64,000 nucleotides of DNA from Watersipora subatra (GCF_963576615.1 NC_088708.1:4774001-4838000), one strand, 5' to 3'; shown: positions 24,501 through 34,309, counted from the first letter of the stretch. Numbers and translations are program-made. Notes: a model not told the origin generated them from the letters alone.

Positions 24501-27086
24501 CAGAATAATGCACTTCTTCAACCTCGCCAGGCCAACAAATTAAATCAAGCTATTTTTATTACAGCTGAGAGAATCATAGAGAATAACTCATAAAATTGTG
24601 CAGGAGATGAACAGACCTGTTATTTCTAGCCTCTGATTCAATCCTGATATCGGTTATATACAATGGACAAGCTGTTCACTGTACAGTCAGTGAAAGTGGC
24701 AGCCTGTGATTCGGTGAATGAGTCACCATCATATCACCAACAATTTTTGACTAATGTTTAAAAAACTGGTTCCTATTTTTTCTATACAAATTTGTTTTTT
24801 TTTGACTCGGGATTTTTTTCAGTATGATTTTCGAGATGCTGTTTACGTAAAAATCATTCCCATTATCCACTTGCCATAATAAAATAGCAGGAAACCTTCT
24901 GTATAGCAGAGTGGAGTTGTATTGCTCCTATTCAAACCTATTTGAACGCTTATTCAACTCGATGTATTTAAAAGTCATTTGATTTAAACACAGCTACCAA
25001 AATCTTCTCTGATAATTTTATCATAAAGGCTGATGGCCATTTACTCTCTACATATTTGTCACAAACTCCCGTTGACAAAACACTCAGAAACACTTTCAAA
25101 GTTAACATGAAACTTATCAAACAGTTCTCAAAGATCTCAAAAAATGGTTTTAACGCCAAGATTGGTATCTACAGACTCCGTAAAATACATACCTTGGCAC
25201 CAGTTTCTCCTTTACCACCCTTTTCACCTGTAAACAGCAGGTTTAATATGACGTAAGGAGATAATCTTGGGTAAACATGGTGATCACGCAGGGCTGTCTG
25301 CAGCCTACATTTGTAAATACATAACTCGGAGTCTCATACGTATCTATTTCATCAGGAAATATGGGCAGCGCGCAGCGGTGTCCAGATAGCCACTTATCTC
25401 GCAGCGGATATGTTATTGAGCGAAGCTACAACTCTCATCAGCTGTTTACAATCTAAGTCACTATGAAGAAATTTGAAACCGTCTCTTATATCAGATGCTG
25501 TTTCTCTTTGCGAGTTTTATCTCTAGACCGATGTGACTGAAATATGAGCCACCATCACGACAATTTTCATTTGAGAAATTATTAACTTGTTGAGTCACGG
25601 TTCGGTTGTGTCTTACGTTAAAATGGTTATACACGTGGATTACTCTACTCAGCAAGAGTAACAAAGTTTTCTGTGTGCAGAAAAATATCATTACCTCTAC
25701 TGTGTTCTACACATCGGTATGAGAAGGAGCTATCAGAAGAAATGGCAAATGCTTACCGGGAGGACACCAACACTTGTAATCAGATGGAGAGCGTTGCTGC
25801 CTGGCTAAGTGGTCATCAATATTCACTTTTGTCTGACTATCTAGCACCTAAAATACAAGCAGTTCATAACTTACTATTATAATATTATATTTATTAAATG
25901 TAAAAAAAATGCTATAAGGCAATGTGTGAATAAATAGAATTCTCAAATCATACTGACCATTAGCTATATCAACATCTGTTTAAAATCAATATGTTGACCT
26001 CTCAAAAAAGCTCACATACATGAAGGGAATGGTCGACAAACACAAGCAACCCAACAATATAACATTTATATTATTGAACATAAAATTAATGACACCGATG
26101 AAGCAACCCAAAATAAAAGCTTGACATCTCGTCGTCTGTCACAAACCCGATATCCTATTTTTAAACAGCATGTATAAGCTCTCAGTCCTGCCTTTCTGTC
26201 TAGCAGGTAATATTGGCAACGCCGATACTACACGCGGTAGGAGCATTTTTACCTCTCCCACCATGCATCTAGTACCCATGATCATTGGGCAATCTTCACT
26301 ATTTTTGCATGTAGAGGCAATAATTTAGTTTGCTTACAACTGCATACCAAACATAGTTATTTTTGTAAAACAAAAGTTAATAGGTGGTCCATTAGGGCGA
26401 ACACAAAGAAAAGTTGTCCTAGCCGACCATTCAAAAGACTAAGCCATGAATAGCGGCAAGCAGAGCTTTTGTGGAACTATAACGTTATGCGTTTGACAAG
26501 TTACACAGCTACAAGATTTGCGGGCACATTTACAGCTGGTTAGTGTCATAGACCTCATGAACAATGACGAAGGGTCTGCAGAATTTCTTGGATCAATGAT
26601 GACAATGATGACACCTTTTATATAGGCAGAAAATATAACCCAACTAGAAAGTCAACAGTTAAGATCTTGTATACTTCTTACCTTGTTGATTTCCTGAGTT
26701 CTAAAATCAGCTTGAGAAGCAACTTCTAGACGAATTTGTACGAGACTAGCCTCTATGCTCGAGGTACGCTGTTCCAAATCATAATATGTAAAAAATAAAT
26801 ATGAAAAACCAGCCGCTAAAGCTAATACTATGACAGCTATAGGAAGAATAGTTAATAGGTTATGTAGAATTGCGCCACAACGAGGTCTCTTTAAAGTCAC
26901 CAATGATCTGCTAGCTGTTTCTTGATAACATTTGCTTTTCGGCAGTTCACAGCCTTGCCACGGCCTTATATGGCAATCCTTCTTTCGGAACCTTGCGATG
27001 TATTGTTTTGTAGGACTTGAACAGCCCAAGGCTTTTCTTCTCCTATCCATGCGGTATGATGAGTGAAACGCTTTTCCTCCAGCCAT
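7409..27086 (-). CDS. Transmembrane (MACIT-type, collagen XIII/XXIII/XXV-like) collagen, spliced
   Basis: Type II membrane collagen that would form a trimeric cell-surface rod, possibly shed. Exons in coding order (high-low): 27086-26682, 25847-25757, 25227-25193, 23218-23183, 22683-22648, 21386-21351, 21153-21118, 20604-20536, 19644-19558, 19367-19224, 19047-18577, 18474-18160, 17056-17021, 16111-15998, 15679-15617, 14891-14856, 14210-14175, 13865-13812, 11660-11589, 9123-8998, 8747-8694, then 7660-7409 or 8581-8519. All junctions are GT/AG, frame is kept throughout, and most exons start with a Gly codon. About 867 residues with the distal end, 804 with the proximal one. Domains: cytoplasmic 1-71, TM about 72-100, coiled coil about 101-135, an RQQR then CWCPPG linker, Gly-X-Y with short interruptions ([18 protein letters not shown]), a helical non-collagenous stretch in exon 19644-19558, and a C-terminal [14 protein letters not shown] motif typical of MACITs. 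Small exons could have been missed. Confidence 0.88.
8519..8581 (-). CDS. Alternative collagen last exon A (short C terminus ending in Cys-stop)
   Basis: Follows an acceptor (aactag/GGAATC) in phase 0 and encodes [20 protein letters not shown] then TGA. It is a paralogue of the distal last exon ([17 protein letters not shown]...C) and matches the short Cys-containing MACIT C terminus. A good donor-like site (GTGTAG/GTAAGG) lies just past the stop, so this exon could be a true 3' end or a stop-carrying cassette exon. A TTTATT on the plus strand at about 8019-8024 would be an AATAAA on the coding strand roughly 500 bp downstream. Confidence 0.68.
   Translation of the reverse strand, partial: GIPGLDAFPCPLGPDGLPAC
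9254..10130 (-). mobile_element. TTAA-flanked long-TIR element, copy 1 (Kolobok-like, non-autonomous)
   Basis: 877 bp between TTAA duplications (9250-9253 and 10131-10134). Both ends read AGGTTGACTTGC inward and the inverted repeat extends for well over 100 bp (through ctcttaaaagctcaaaaacg). No coding capacity. The TTAA target with a 5' AGG terminus fits the Kolobok superfamily better than piggyBac (CCC ends); the class is inferred. The interior is inverted relative to the copies at 11841 and 51261. Lies in a collagen intron. Confidence 0.85.
10215..10600 (+). repeat. tRNA-like SINE-type repeat, copy 2
   Basis: Begins actaactgtgctaccgggcg. About 240 bp in, it has a pol III-like A box (tagcctaattgg) and B box (gggtttgagttc) spaced as in a tRNA gene. 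It ends near a TA microsatellite. Not a functional tRNA: no acceptor stem is visible. A shorter relative of the leading core sits near 11167-11200. Confidence 0.65.
11841..12719 (+). mobile_element. TTAA-flanked long-TIR element, copy 2
   Basis: 879 bp between TTAA copies at 11837-11840 and 12720-12723, same family as 9254-10130 but opposite orientation. It lies in the collagen intron on the other side of the 72-bp exon 11589-11660. Confidence 0.86.
12763..13520. repeat. 47-bp minisatellite, about 16 copies
   Basis: Unit of 47 bp containing gacagataacctgtaggcc and cagcacaccaccaa, very uniform. Because 47 is not a multiple of three and the unit lacks stops on the minus strand, it generates overlapping open frames of up to 207 codons in several frames; none is a gene. 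Intronic to the collagen gene. Confidence 0.93.
15716..15915. repeat. Degenerate tandem repeat in collagen intron
   Basis: Diverged copies of a roughly 38-bp unit containing cagtctataataatc and agaagg/gaagtacct. Confidence 0.5.
16299..16505. repeat. 24-bp minisatellite, about 8-9 copies
   Basis: Unit ctatataactgtctgtagta plus four bases; the left copies carry tgtagtat and the right copies tatcatac, so two variants are segregated along the array. Being 24 bp, it keeps frame and makes spurious repetitive open frames on both strands. Confidence 0.9.
17161..17188. other. Perfect 12-bp stem, 4-nt loop hairpin
   Basis: ccccaaccctat / ttat / atagggttgggg, inside a collagen intron about 105 bp upstream (in coding sense) of exon 17056-17021. 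A stable structure in either RNA strand; function unknown. Confidence 0.6.
19558..19644 (-). CDS. Collagen exon encoding an internal non-collagenous, coiled-coil-like segment
   Basis: 87 bp, phase 0 on both sides, bounded by GT/AG. It starts in collagen frame (GAKGEPG), then runs [22 protein letters not shown] with no Gly-X-Y, and the next exon resumes GETGEP. The [13 protein letters not shown] stretch has hydrophobic spacing compatible with two heptads. MACIT collagens carry a second coiled-coil trimerisation segment between collagenous domains, and this is the natural counterpart. The assignment rests on position and pattern only. Confidence 0.7.
21476..21552. repeat. (TA)n microsatellite
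   Basis: Nearly pure TA run in a collagen intron, about 90 bp upstream (coding sense) of exon 21386-21351. Confidence 0.95.
23389..23965. mobile_element. Probable MITE with cagtcaaacctc ends
   Basis: Left end cagtcaaacctcctcaattc and right end gtaagtcgaggtttggatgt are imperfect inverted repeats. A matching end (gtagaggtttgactgtac) occurs alone near 62090-62107. No coding capacity. Confidence 0.5.
23966..25192. other. Collagen intron sequence
   Basis: Part of the long intron between exons 25227-25193 and 23218-23183. No further Gly-X-Y exon could be recognised, although a 36-bp exon is easy to miss by eye. Confidence 0.5.
25757..25847 (-). CDS. Collagen exon 2: juxtamembrane linker with RQQR and CWCPPG
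   Basis: 91 bp, phase 0 in and phase 1 out, which is exactly what joins exon 1 to the 35-bp exon at 25227-25193 in the Gly-X-Y frame. It encodes [19 protein letters not shown], then [16 protein letters not shown] fits the minimal proprotein-convertase (furin) pattern R-x-x-R. Vertebrate MACIT collagens are shed by furin-like cleavage in the equivalent segment before the first collagenous domain, where a Cys-Pro-Pro-Gly motif is also usual. Cleavage here is inference. Confidence 0.78.
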
Positions 27087-27199
27087 GCTTGATCTATCCT
27101 TAGCTCGTATACACCATCTTGAGAGACTCTTAAAGCTCTTCTCAAACCTCCAAGCTGTACGCCGACAAACCGGCTTGCAAAGATGCAAACTGACTGACG
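26682..27199 (-). CDS. Collagen first coding exon: cytoplasmic domain, TM helix, coiled coil
   Basis: The first ATG in frame is at 27086-27084, with A at -3 and G at +4, a strong start context; it begins [12 protein letters not shown]. Upstream in the same frame there is only a TTG. The encoded 135 residues are basic and Cys-containing, then hydrophobic ([20 protein letters not shown]), then a heptad-like stretch ([14 protein letters not shown]). No signal peptide precedes the helix, and basic residues (LKRPRC) lie on its N-terminal side, which implies type II topology. The donor AACAAG/GTAAGA ends the exon in phase 0. A pyrimidine-rich acceptor (cttttcttctctgcag) lies just upstream at 27200-27201, so this exon probably starts at 27199 and an untranslated exon lies farther upstream. 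Confidence 0.8.
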
Positions 27200-29388
27200 C
27201 TGCAGAGAAGAAAAGGGTAGAGAGTAGTATTGCAACAGCCTAAATACGCTTGAATATAAAGAGTGTTTGTTTTGCTCGAATCTTGTGAATTTGTGCAATG
27301 AGTGCATACTGATTAATGTATCTGTCATCTATCCGCTCTCTGATTGGCCAGAATATGATCAGTTATCAATTGTTACAAGGGAAGACAATCACTGCCAAAT
27401 AATCATTTCCAGATATTAGACAGTGTAGTACTAACATTTTTAGCACCGCACGACTTGCGCAATGATCTATTTTTGATGACAAAAACATTCATTTTCTAAA
27501 GCTTGTAGTACAGCCGCTTATTTACGGTTCACTTACAGCGGATAATCTCTTTTTAATCACTCGGATTATTCAGCCACTTGTTCACTGTCAAATTTGAAGT
27601 GTCAACATTTCTTGTCAAATTTGACAGTGAACATTGCCAGAGGATTTTTAAATTTGTCATTGTAATTTTGAGAAATAAATTTAGCTAACCGTAATTAGCG
27701 GCCATGTGATCTAAAATCGCATAAAAAAGATTTTCGTTTAAAAAAATTAATTTTCCAATCAGTAATAAATAAATGCTTGGGAAATTTGCATTAAACACTG
27801 ATATTTAAAGTATTTTGAGAAGGGCATATATGCATGTATATACGATGTTGGTGCAGATTAGTGTAAGACTGGCACATTAATTAGCCAATTGGAATGGAAG
27901 TGTTAACAGCAGGGAGAATTCATTTTACCAATATATGGCAGCAGCCAGACTCTGTATCTATGAAGTAATTAATACGCAATGATCGTGTTACAAGGTAATC
28001 AACTCCCTACACAACTGTGTCTCCATTTCTTTCTATAGGTTATTTAACCAAAACTCAATAAATATATATGTAAAAAATCATTTTTGTCCATCAGCGTTCT
28101 TCAGTCACTATATTATCAACACAGACGAAGTTTTAAGGTGTAGCCCAAGCATAACTGTACAGTCTGACTGCCATAAAAGAAATAAAAAACATGTTGTGCA
28201 GCCATTTGGATAATAGCTTGCTCATATCAGAAATTAGGTGCGTGGCTCAAATGAATGCCATTCAAATATGATCCCAATTGCTTTTTAGACTTTGCCTTTG
28301 GGAATCATTCACCTTCACGTGTATATAACAAATATATCCCAGAAGGATAAACTTGAAATTTATGAAAGTTATCACGATTTCTTTGCAGCCAGAACTTACA
28401 TATACATTGCATAGTTAGTGAGGTTTTATAAAAAATTAGACAGCCTCACAAACAGTAGTATTCGCTATACTCAGCTGTGAGACTTACAACAAAGGGAGTT
28501 GCCAAGTATATTCGTGAAATCAACATGAATACCAATTAGTCAGTGAGACCTCCTTACTAATAGTACTCTGCCTTTAAACTGGTGGTTTAATCCTTTGAGG
28601 GTTGAAATACGTAAAATATAGAAAAGATTAAATTTATAAAATATTGGTAGCAGTTTATAAATATATTTCAAAGCATTTTAAATGTTTAACATTCATTTGA
28701 ATTTAGCAGATGTCACTCCGCCTCTAGAAATGCTATCAAGCGCATTGATGGAGGTCAGTGAGAATGCCTGACCAAGGCAAAAATGTTTATGATAGGCACC
28801 TGACTATTTCTCCACTGTTCACCTTTAAGTCTTGTCCGTGCCGTCAGTACTGCATTTCACTGGCATCCTCTGTGAACCAGGCTTTAAGCATATGAAGGAT
28901 GATCAGATCAGAGGCAATACTAATACAAAAACAAAATCCCTAAGCTTTTTTCCAAATATTTTGGTTACATATGTCTTTAGACGGCACATTGACAGCTCTA
29001 CATAATTGGATTACTGTAAACACAGCATACACAATGTTGCTTGTTTGATGAAACGAGTTAAGAGTGAAAGCCCGCACAATACATACAATAACAAGTGTGT
29101 GAAATGTATCCGGCAAGGTCATTGAGACAAATTTCCGTCTGCCATATCAAGTCTGGTACAACTGCGAGTGAAAAACTTAATTAATGGTATATTAAACGGT
29201 ATCATTTTACAGATCTAACAAAACAAATGAATATTCTGCAATTGCATTTAACAAACTATCACCAAGTTAAGCCACATCATAGCTAATATCCGTTATATGT
29301 AACTGTCTCCCCTTAATATTTTGTCGTTTTCAACCTCATTACAGCTCCCATTATAATCTATTTAATCTAATTTGCTATTATATCATAA
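27200..29388. other. Region upstream of the collagen first coding exon
   Basis: Should contain the collagen 5' UTR exon(s) and promoter; no clear TATA box or CpG-rich patch was recognised. Includes the hairpin at 27580-27632. Confidence 0.4.
27580..27632. other. Perfect 18-bp inverted repeat with 17-nt loop
   Basis: gttcactgtcaaatttga at 27580-27597 and its exact complement at 27615-27632. About 490 bp upstream of the collagen start codon. Shorter than a typical animal microRNA precursor. Confidence 0.65.
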
Positions 29389-29775
29389 ACTAGCTGTGCT
29401 ACCTGGCATTGCCTGGGTATTAAAAATCAGCTTATAAACAGTGAGAAGTAATGAGAGTTGCCTGCCACTTGCTATTAGCGTGGCATAATGCCGATGAATA
29501 ATTTGAGTAAGCTTACTAATAAGGGCTATGGTTTCTCATGACTTTGCGTCGTGACCAAAAGCGTAGCGTATTTGCTCCCATATAGTGACATATATCACCT
29601 AGTGGTACCTATAAAGCTCAAGTGGCCAAATTGGTAGGGTGTTAGACTGGTGAACCACATGGTCTGAGATCAACTCTTCTGCGATACGAATTCTTTATTC
29701 CAAGATTTTAATAGCTATATCTGGTACTGCACACATATCCACATACACACAAAATCTGAGAAATATATATAGATT
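29389..29775 (+). repeat. tRNA-like SINE-type repeat, copy 3
   Basis: Begins actagctgtgctacctggca. The tRNA-like part has an A box (agtggccaaattggta) and a B box-like ggtctgagatcaac. Same architecture as the copies at 10215 and 32514. Confidence 0.65.
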
Positions 29776-30269
29776 ATAACACCATGTGAAATTATGTTTT
29801 ACAGAGTTTCAACTAATACTTTTGGTATTGCTGTGCCTTGTGTTTTTGTAGATATTTAAAGGTAACGGGGCAGAGAGCTTTCCTCAGCAACATTGTATGC
29901 AATCCTTACAAACACATAGTACTCCGTGTGGTACTCTAGGTATTTGATTAGTTTTTAGATTACAGCTCCTAAGTCAAGGACAAACTGTGCCAAATGAAAA
30001 CAATACAATAGCACTACAATAAAGTTATTAAAAATGGCCTCATGGCTTATGGTACAACAACAATAGCGTCTGTGAAAAACGTAAAAATAATATTTACTTT
30101 AATCGGTCAACGCTACCTTTGCATAATCTGACAACGTAAGTTTCTAAACTCTAAGTAAATACATGCATTGTGGGTGAAACTGTTTGCTTTCTGAAAATCT
30201 AATTCACACCTGGTATTACTTCACCTCTTCGGTATATCCTGCCATAAAAGCAATTTTTCTGCTATGCTT

Positions 30270-30402
30270 GTAGCCTGTCTTGACAAACTGTTGTTTTTTG
30301 CGGAGTTGTCCCCCCGTCGAGCGAGCGAGCAACAACTGTTGTTGCTCGCCCGCTCGACGGGGGACAACTCCGCAAAACAACAGTTTGTCAAGACAGGCTA
30401 CA
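30270..30402. mobile_element. 133-bp near-perfect palindrome (foldback element)
   Basis: Two arms of about 64 bp around a tiny centre (caacaactgttgttg), ends gtagcctgtcttgacaaac and its complement. GC-rich centre (gtcgagcgagcg) in AT-rich surroundings. Flanked by ATGCTTG on both sides, a possible 7-bp target duplication. The arms differ by a few bases, mainly homopolymer length. Confidence 0.85.
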
Positions 30403-30410
30403 ATGCTTGA

Positions 30411-32168
30411 AGAGTATAGGTGATCTTTAATCATTCTGTCTTAGTGATTACATTGTTTTACTGAAACTGTCAAAATCTTTGTTCAAAATTGCTATGTTTA
30501 CCAAATTTTAGTTGACATTGTAATGCAAGACTAGTTTAATTATTTGTGTTTGAATCAAATCATGTTTAGCACATGGCATCCAATTCAGTCAAGATAAGTA
30601 ATACATATTAAAACCTATGGTGAGAGCTGTTGAGTGACATAGCATGCTACAAACTTGTACAATGGGGAGCAACCACATATTGCCACACCAACTGGAACAT
30701 CACTACTACAGCGAAAATTACATCAGCCAGGATGAAAAATTAGTTACTTCTTTTAAGTTAGTAAATCATTTTAGAGAAATTAAAAAGTTATCTTAACATA
30801 AAAGCTTGGTTGAAGATTTAAATGTGCAACTTTATCTCAAGTAGATGTATGAATAAGTTTTTTAAGATAAACATTTTTATTTTGAAATTAGATCAACATA
30901 AAAGAGACATACTAGTAAATCAATTTTATAATTTTAATCAAGAGCTTATCTTAAATTTTTAGCGGTGAATTCTGTGAAAGTTAGATTACTGCTCAAACCT
31001 CTATAGGTGTTAATAAACAAAAATGTCAAAAACTTGTGAGAAACTGTACTCTTATGTTTTAAAAGCATCATTTTTCAGAACTTATCTTCTACAATGGCTC
31101 TAAATTAGCTCCATAATTGGGTTGGATACGACAAATCGATTAAGCTTCTGATGACAAACTGCTCTGAGAGTACAAACCAAATTATGATCTGTAAAAACTG
31201 TTTTGAAAGCCTTCTGCTTGACTTTAATCAAATATTCTTGTCTTTTAGTCATACCAGGTTTAATAGCAAAAGCCAATTGAATATTGCAACTAGCCTCAAA
31301 AAGTGTCTCATCTTCTAAACCATTATATTAAATAATCATCATGTCATTTCAATTCTTTGTTCACTGCGGGTATGTTTAATAACCTGACTTAATGTCTGCT
31401 TCTCAACTACCTGCTCTGCCAGAACTTTCGACATATATTCAGCTGACTAATTCTTGCTCTTGGAGCTAATGAGTTTTCAGAGCTCATCTTTGAGTGCCAG
31501 CGAGGTCTATTGCTTTTGCAAGTGAGGGCTCAAATATATTCTGACAAGTGACACAACTTTACTATTTTTGTAACAAGATTTAATTAGAGTGTTTAAATCT
31601 CAAAGATTTAAGAAACGGTATAAGAGCAAAAAATCGTGGCTAAAATGCTGGTTAAAGTTTTTCACTTTTTTATATGCAGGCACATTCAATCTGCCGCTTG
31701 AGGATGGGATCGATATGAATAGTCACGCAAGTGAAAATTCTAACCAAATGTCTTTAAAAAAATCTGTATGAAAAGGGAAATGTTTCAAACTGTTTAGAAA
31801 AAGGATATCTATAGCTAAAATTGGCAAAACATAACCAAAAAGGCTAATCAAACCTCTAGCTTTTACTCTCTCATTCTGTAGTTTTTGACAGTACATTGTT
31901 ATGAATGGCAAAATATTTTGTCAATGTAAAATGACATGAAGCATGGCATGTATCTGATAAGTAGCGAGCACAAACAATTACCAGTTATTGATTGCGTAAG
32001 GTTTTCAATTAGTTAGGGATTTCTATTTGTGGTATGGAAAATAAAATGCCTCTATTTGCAGGCACAATTTTTACAACATGGAATAAAAGTATAACGCATA
32101 TTTATATGTATAATTATCTATATACGTATATATTTCTCCAAGTTTGTCATCATTATATATGTCCAGCT
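30411..32168. other. Intergenic, no gene supported
   Basis: AT-rich sequence with no recognisable coding or RNA feature. Confidence 0.45.
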
Positions 32169-32514
32169 ATGGCTATTAAAATCTTGGAACAAAAAATCTG
32201 TAAAGCAAAAATTTAATCTAGGAACCTCCTGCTCACCAGGCTGATTGACACCTTACCAATTTAGCCACACGGCTTGATGGATTTGCTAGGCGATTAATGT
32301 TGCTGCTATATGGGAGGAAATACGCTACGCTTTCGGTCACGGTGCAAAGTCATGGCGTAATGACATAGAAGCTGTAGCTCCTATTAGTAAGCTTCCTCAA
32401 ATTATCCATTGGCAATGTGCCAGGCTAATAGCAAGTAGCAGGTAACTCTCATTACCTCTCATTGTTTATAAGCTGATTTTTAATATCCGGGCAACGCCGC
32501 TTAGCACAGCTAGT
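32169..32514 (-). repeat. tRNA-like SINE-type repeat, copy 4
   Basis: Minus orientation; starts at 32514 with actagctgtgctaagcggcg, ends near 32169 with aagattttaatagcc. The A box region is complementary to ccttaccaatttagccacac. Confidence 0.65.
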
Positions 32515-32684
32515 ATATTTATATGTATGAGTTGAGTATTTAAGTGATCACCCAAGATAAATTAAAACTTCTTTTTTTTTGGACAGTTGCCAAAGTATTC
32601 TTGAATGACCATTATAGCAACAGTCTGAATATTTTGTCAGTGTTCTACTGAAATTATTATGTTCCGCATTATTGGCAGAATAGC

Positions 32685-32885
32685 TCAATTTTTGATCATA
32701 CTCTCTACTGAGAGATCAATTCTCTTCCTGAGTGACTCGTGTATCTTACAATGAAATGCATGATGATGTACAGATTCATCTTCTGACAGACATGAACACG
32801 TCGGAGTGTACGTTATGCTCAATTGATATTTGTTGACAGTGTCCAGAGATACTACCAATCCCACGTGCGTCGAGCTTGCAGGCAT
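32685..32885 (-). pseudogene. Possible LINE ORF2 C-terminal remnant
   Basis: 66 residues including TCSCLSEDESVHHHAFHCKI then HESLRKRI. The C-x-C...H-x(4)-C spacing followed by LRKR resembles the Cys/His tail after the reverse transcriptase of several LINE clades. No polymerase motifs are present nearby, so the call is weak. Confidence 0.3.
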
Positions 32886-33320
32886 ATTGATCTTGTTTCT
32901 GAATACATGTAGGTGGTCAGGTGATAATAAGCATAACAGACCATCAGAACCATTGTGTGTTTTTAAAAAGTAGTTTCCACTTTTTTTCCCATTCAGTGTT
33001 TTAAAAATTTTAAATAATGGATGTTTTAAAATTTTCTTTTATTAGATCTTCTATTTTGTAACTTTTACTTATTAGCTTATTTAGATCACTTACCGATATA
33101 AATTACTTTTGTAGAGTACTTCTAGTATTTTCTTTGACAGTGGATAAGTCTTGAAAATTAAATTTTTGTTTTATGACTGATAACCTTTGTAATGAGCAGG
33201 TTATTTTGTGTGGAACTATACTAAATATGAGTCGTAATGACTCTTCTGGTGAGGTAAATGTACTGCGTAGAATTTGCTTAATGCATTGATATGTTTTCAG
33301 AGAGTGATTGCTGTTCTTTA

Positions 33321-33368
33321 TAAATATATATATATTTATATATATATACATGTATATATATATATAAG
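33321..33368. repeat. TA-rich microsatellite left of the ribozyme unit
   Basis: Alternating TA with occasional T or CATG interruptions, ending where the ribozyme-bearing sequence begins. Confidence 0.85.
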
Positions 33369-33705
33369 CCTTGCCTAAGCTCTGAGCTGCACTGATGAGG
33401 TTTCAATAGCTGAAACAGTACTGTCTGTAGCATGAGTATATGCTCCCTCACTTCGGTTTGGTTGAGCACTCTGTGAGAGGTGCGGCACTATTAGCCTTTG
33501 TGCAAAGCTCATCACTTTTGTGATTTGAGCACTCTGGTGTCAGCACATTGACTTTTTTAAAGTCTGTAAGGCAACTCAGTTGTTTCATGGCAGGAAGTCA
33601 ACCCTCATTGGTAATGGGATTTGTGTCCCTTGACTAAGCTCTGAGCTGCACTGATGAGGCTTCAATAGCTGAAACAGTACTGTCTGTAACATGAGTATAT
33701 ATATA
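33365..33705 (+). ncRNA. Retrozyme-like unit bounded by two hammerhead ribozymes
   Basis: Two copies of a hammerhead core in direct orientation. Copy 1: CTGATGA 33392-33398, GAAA 33412-33415, GTC 33423-33425. Copy 2: CTGATGA 33651-33657, GAAA 33671-33674, GTC 33682-33684. Predicted cleavage after each GTC releases a 259-nt monomer (33426-33684). Stem II is GGTT/AGCT in copy 1 and GGCT/AGCT in copy 2, with a TCAAT loop. Stem I of copy 1 is GCTGCA/TGTAGC (6 bp) followed by an internal loop and CTC/GAG. Stem III is the self-complementary CAGTACTG, too short to close alone, as in ribozymes of Penelope-like elements and metazoan retrozymes that act as dimers. Flanked by TA runs. No protein encoded. 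Confidence 0.87.
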
Positions 33706-33757
33706 CAGTGTATATATATATTATATATATACAGTGTATATATATATATATATATAA
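33697..33757. repeat. TA-rich microsatellite right of the ribozyme unit
   Basis: TA runs broken by two copies of acagtg. A further short palindrome (ataagtacaaagtatctttg...) lies nearby at about 33806-33832. Confidence 0.85.
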
Positions 33758-34189
33758 GTACAAAGATGGAAAAAGATTTTAGCAACAGTGTGGTACAACA
33801 AATAAGTACAAAGTATCTTTGTACTTATACAGGCTCGGTGGACCACTTTGAGCACTATATCAGTGAAGTCTCAACCATTATCTGTATATATATATATATA
33901 TATACTCATATTGTGGAACATAAGGGGCTTCATATATATGGTACACAAATCAAGGCAAATATACATATATAATTTTCATATATATATATATACCACTTTA
34001 GGGGCATTTTGTTCCCCAAAATTTTATACATTCACTGCCCCATTTGTTACAAATATTTTTAAAAACAAATAATTATAATTTGGAGTTGTCAGCTCACAAG
34101 GCTGACAAATCTTGTACACTTTTTTTATAGTTTTTGCCACTTTAATGCATTGCTAGGTATTTTATATCAGTAAAAAAACTTATGAAATA

Positions 34190-34309
<120 letters not shown>

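Noticed and set aside
25673-25882. Plus-strand open frame of 69 codons
   Set aside because: Antisense shadow of collagen exon 2 (25847-25757).
27087-27188. N-terminal extension of the collagen starting at 27188
   Set aside because: That start is TTG; the first ATG in frame, with a strong context, is at 27086.
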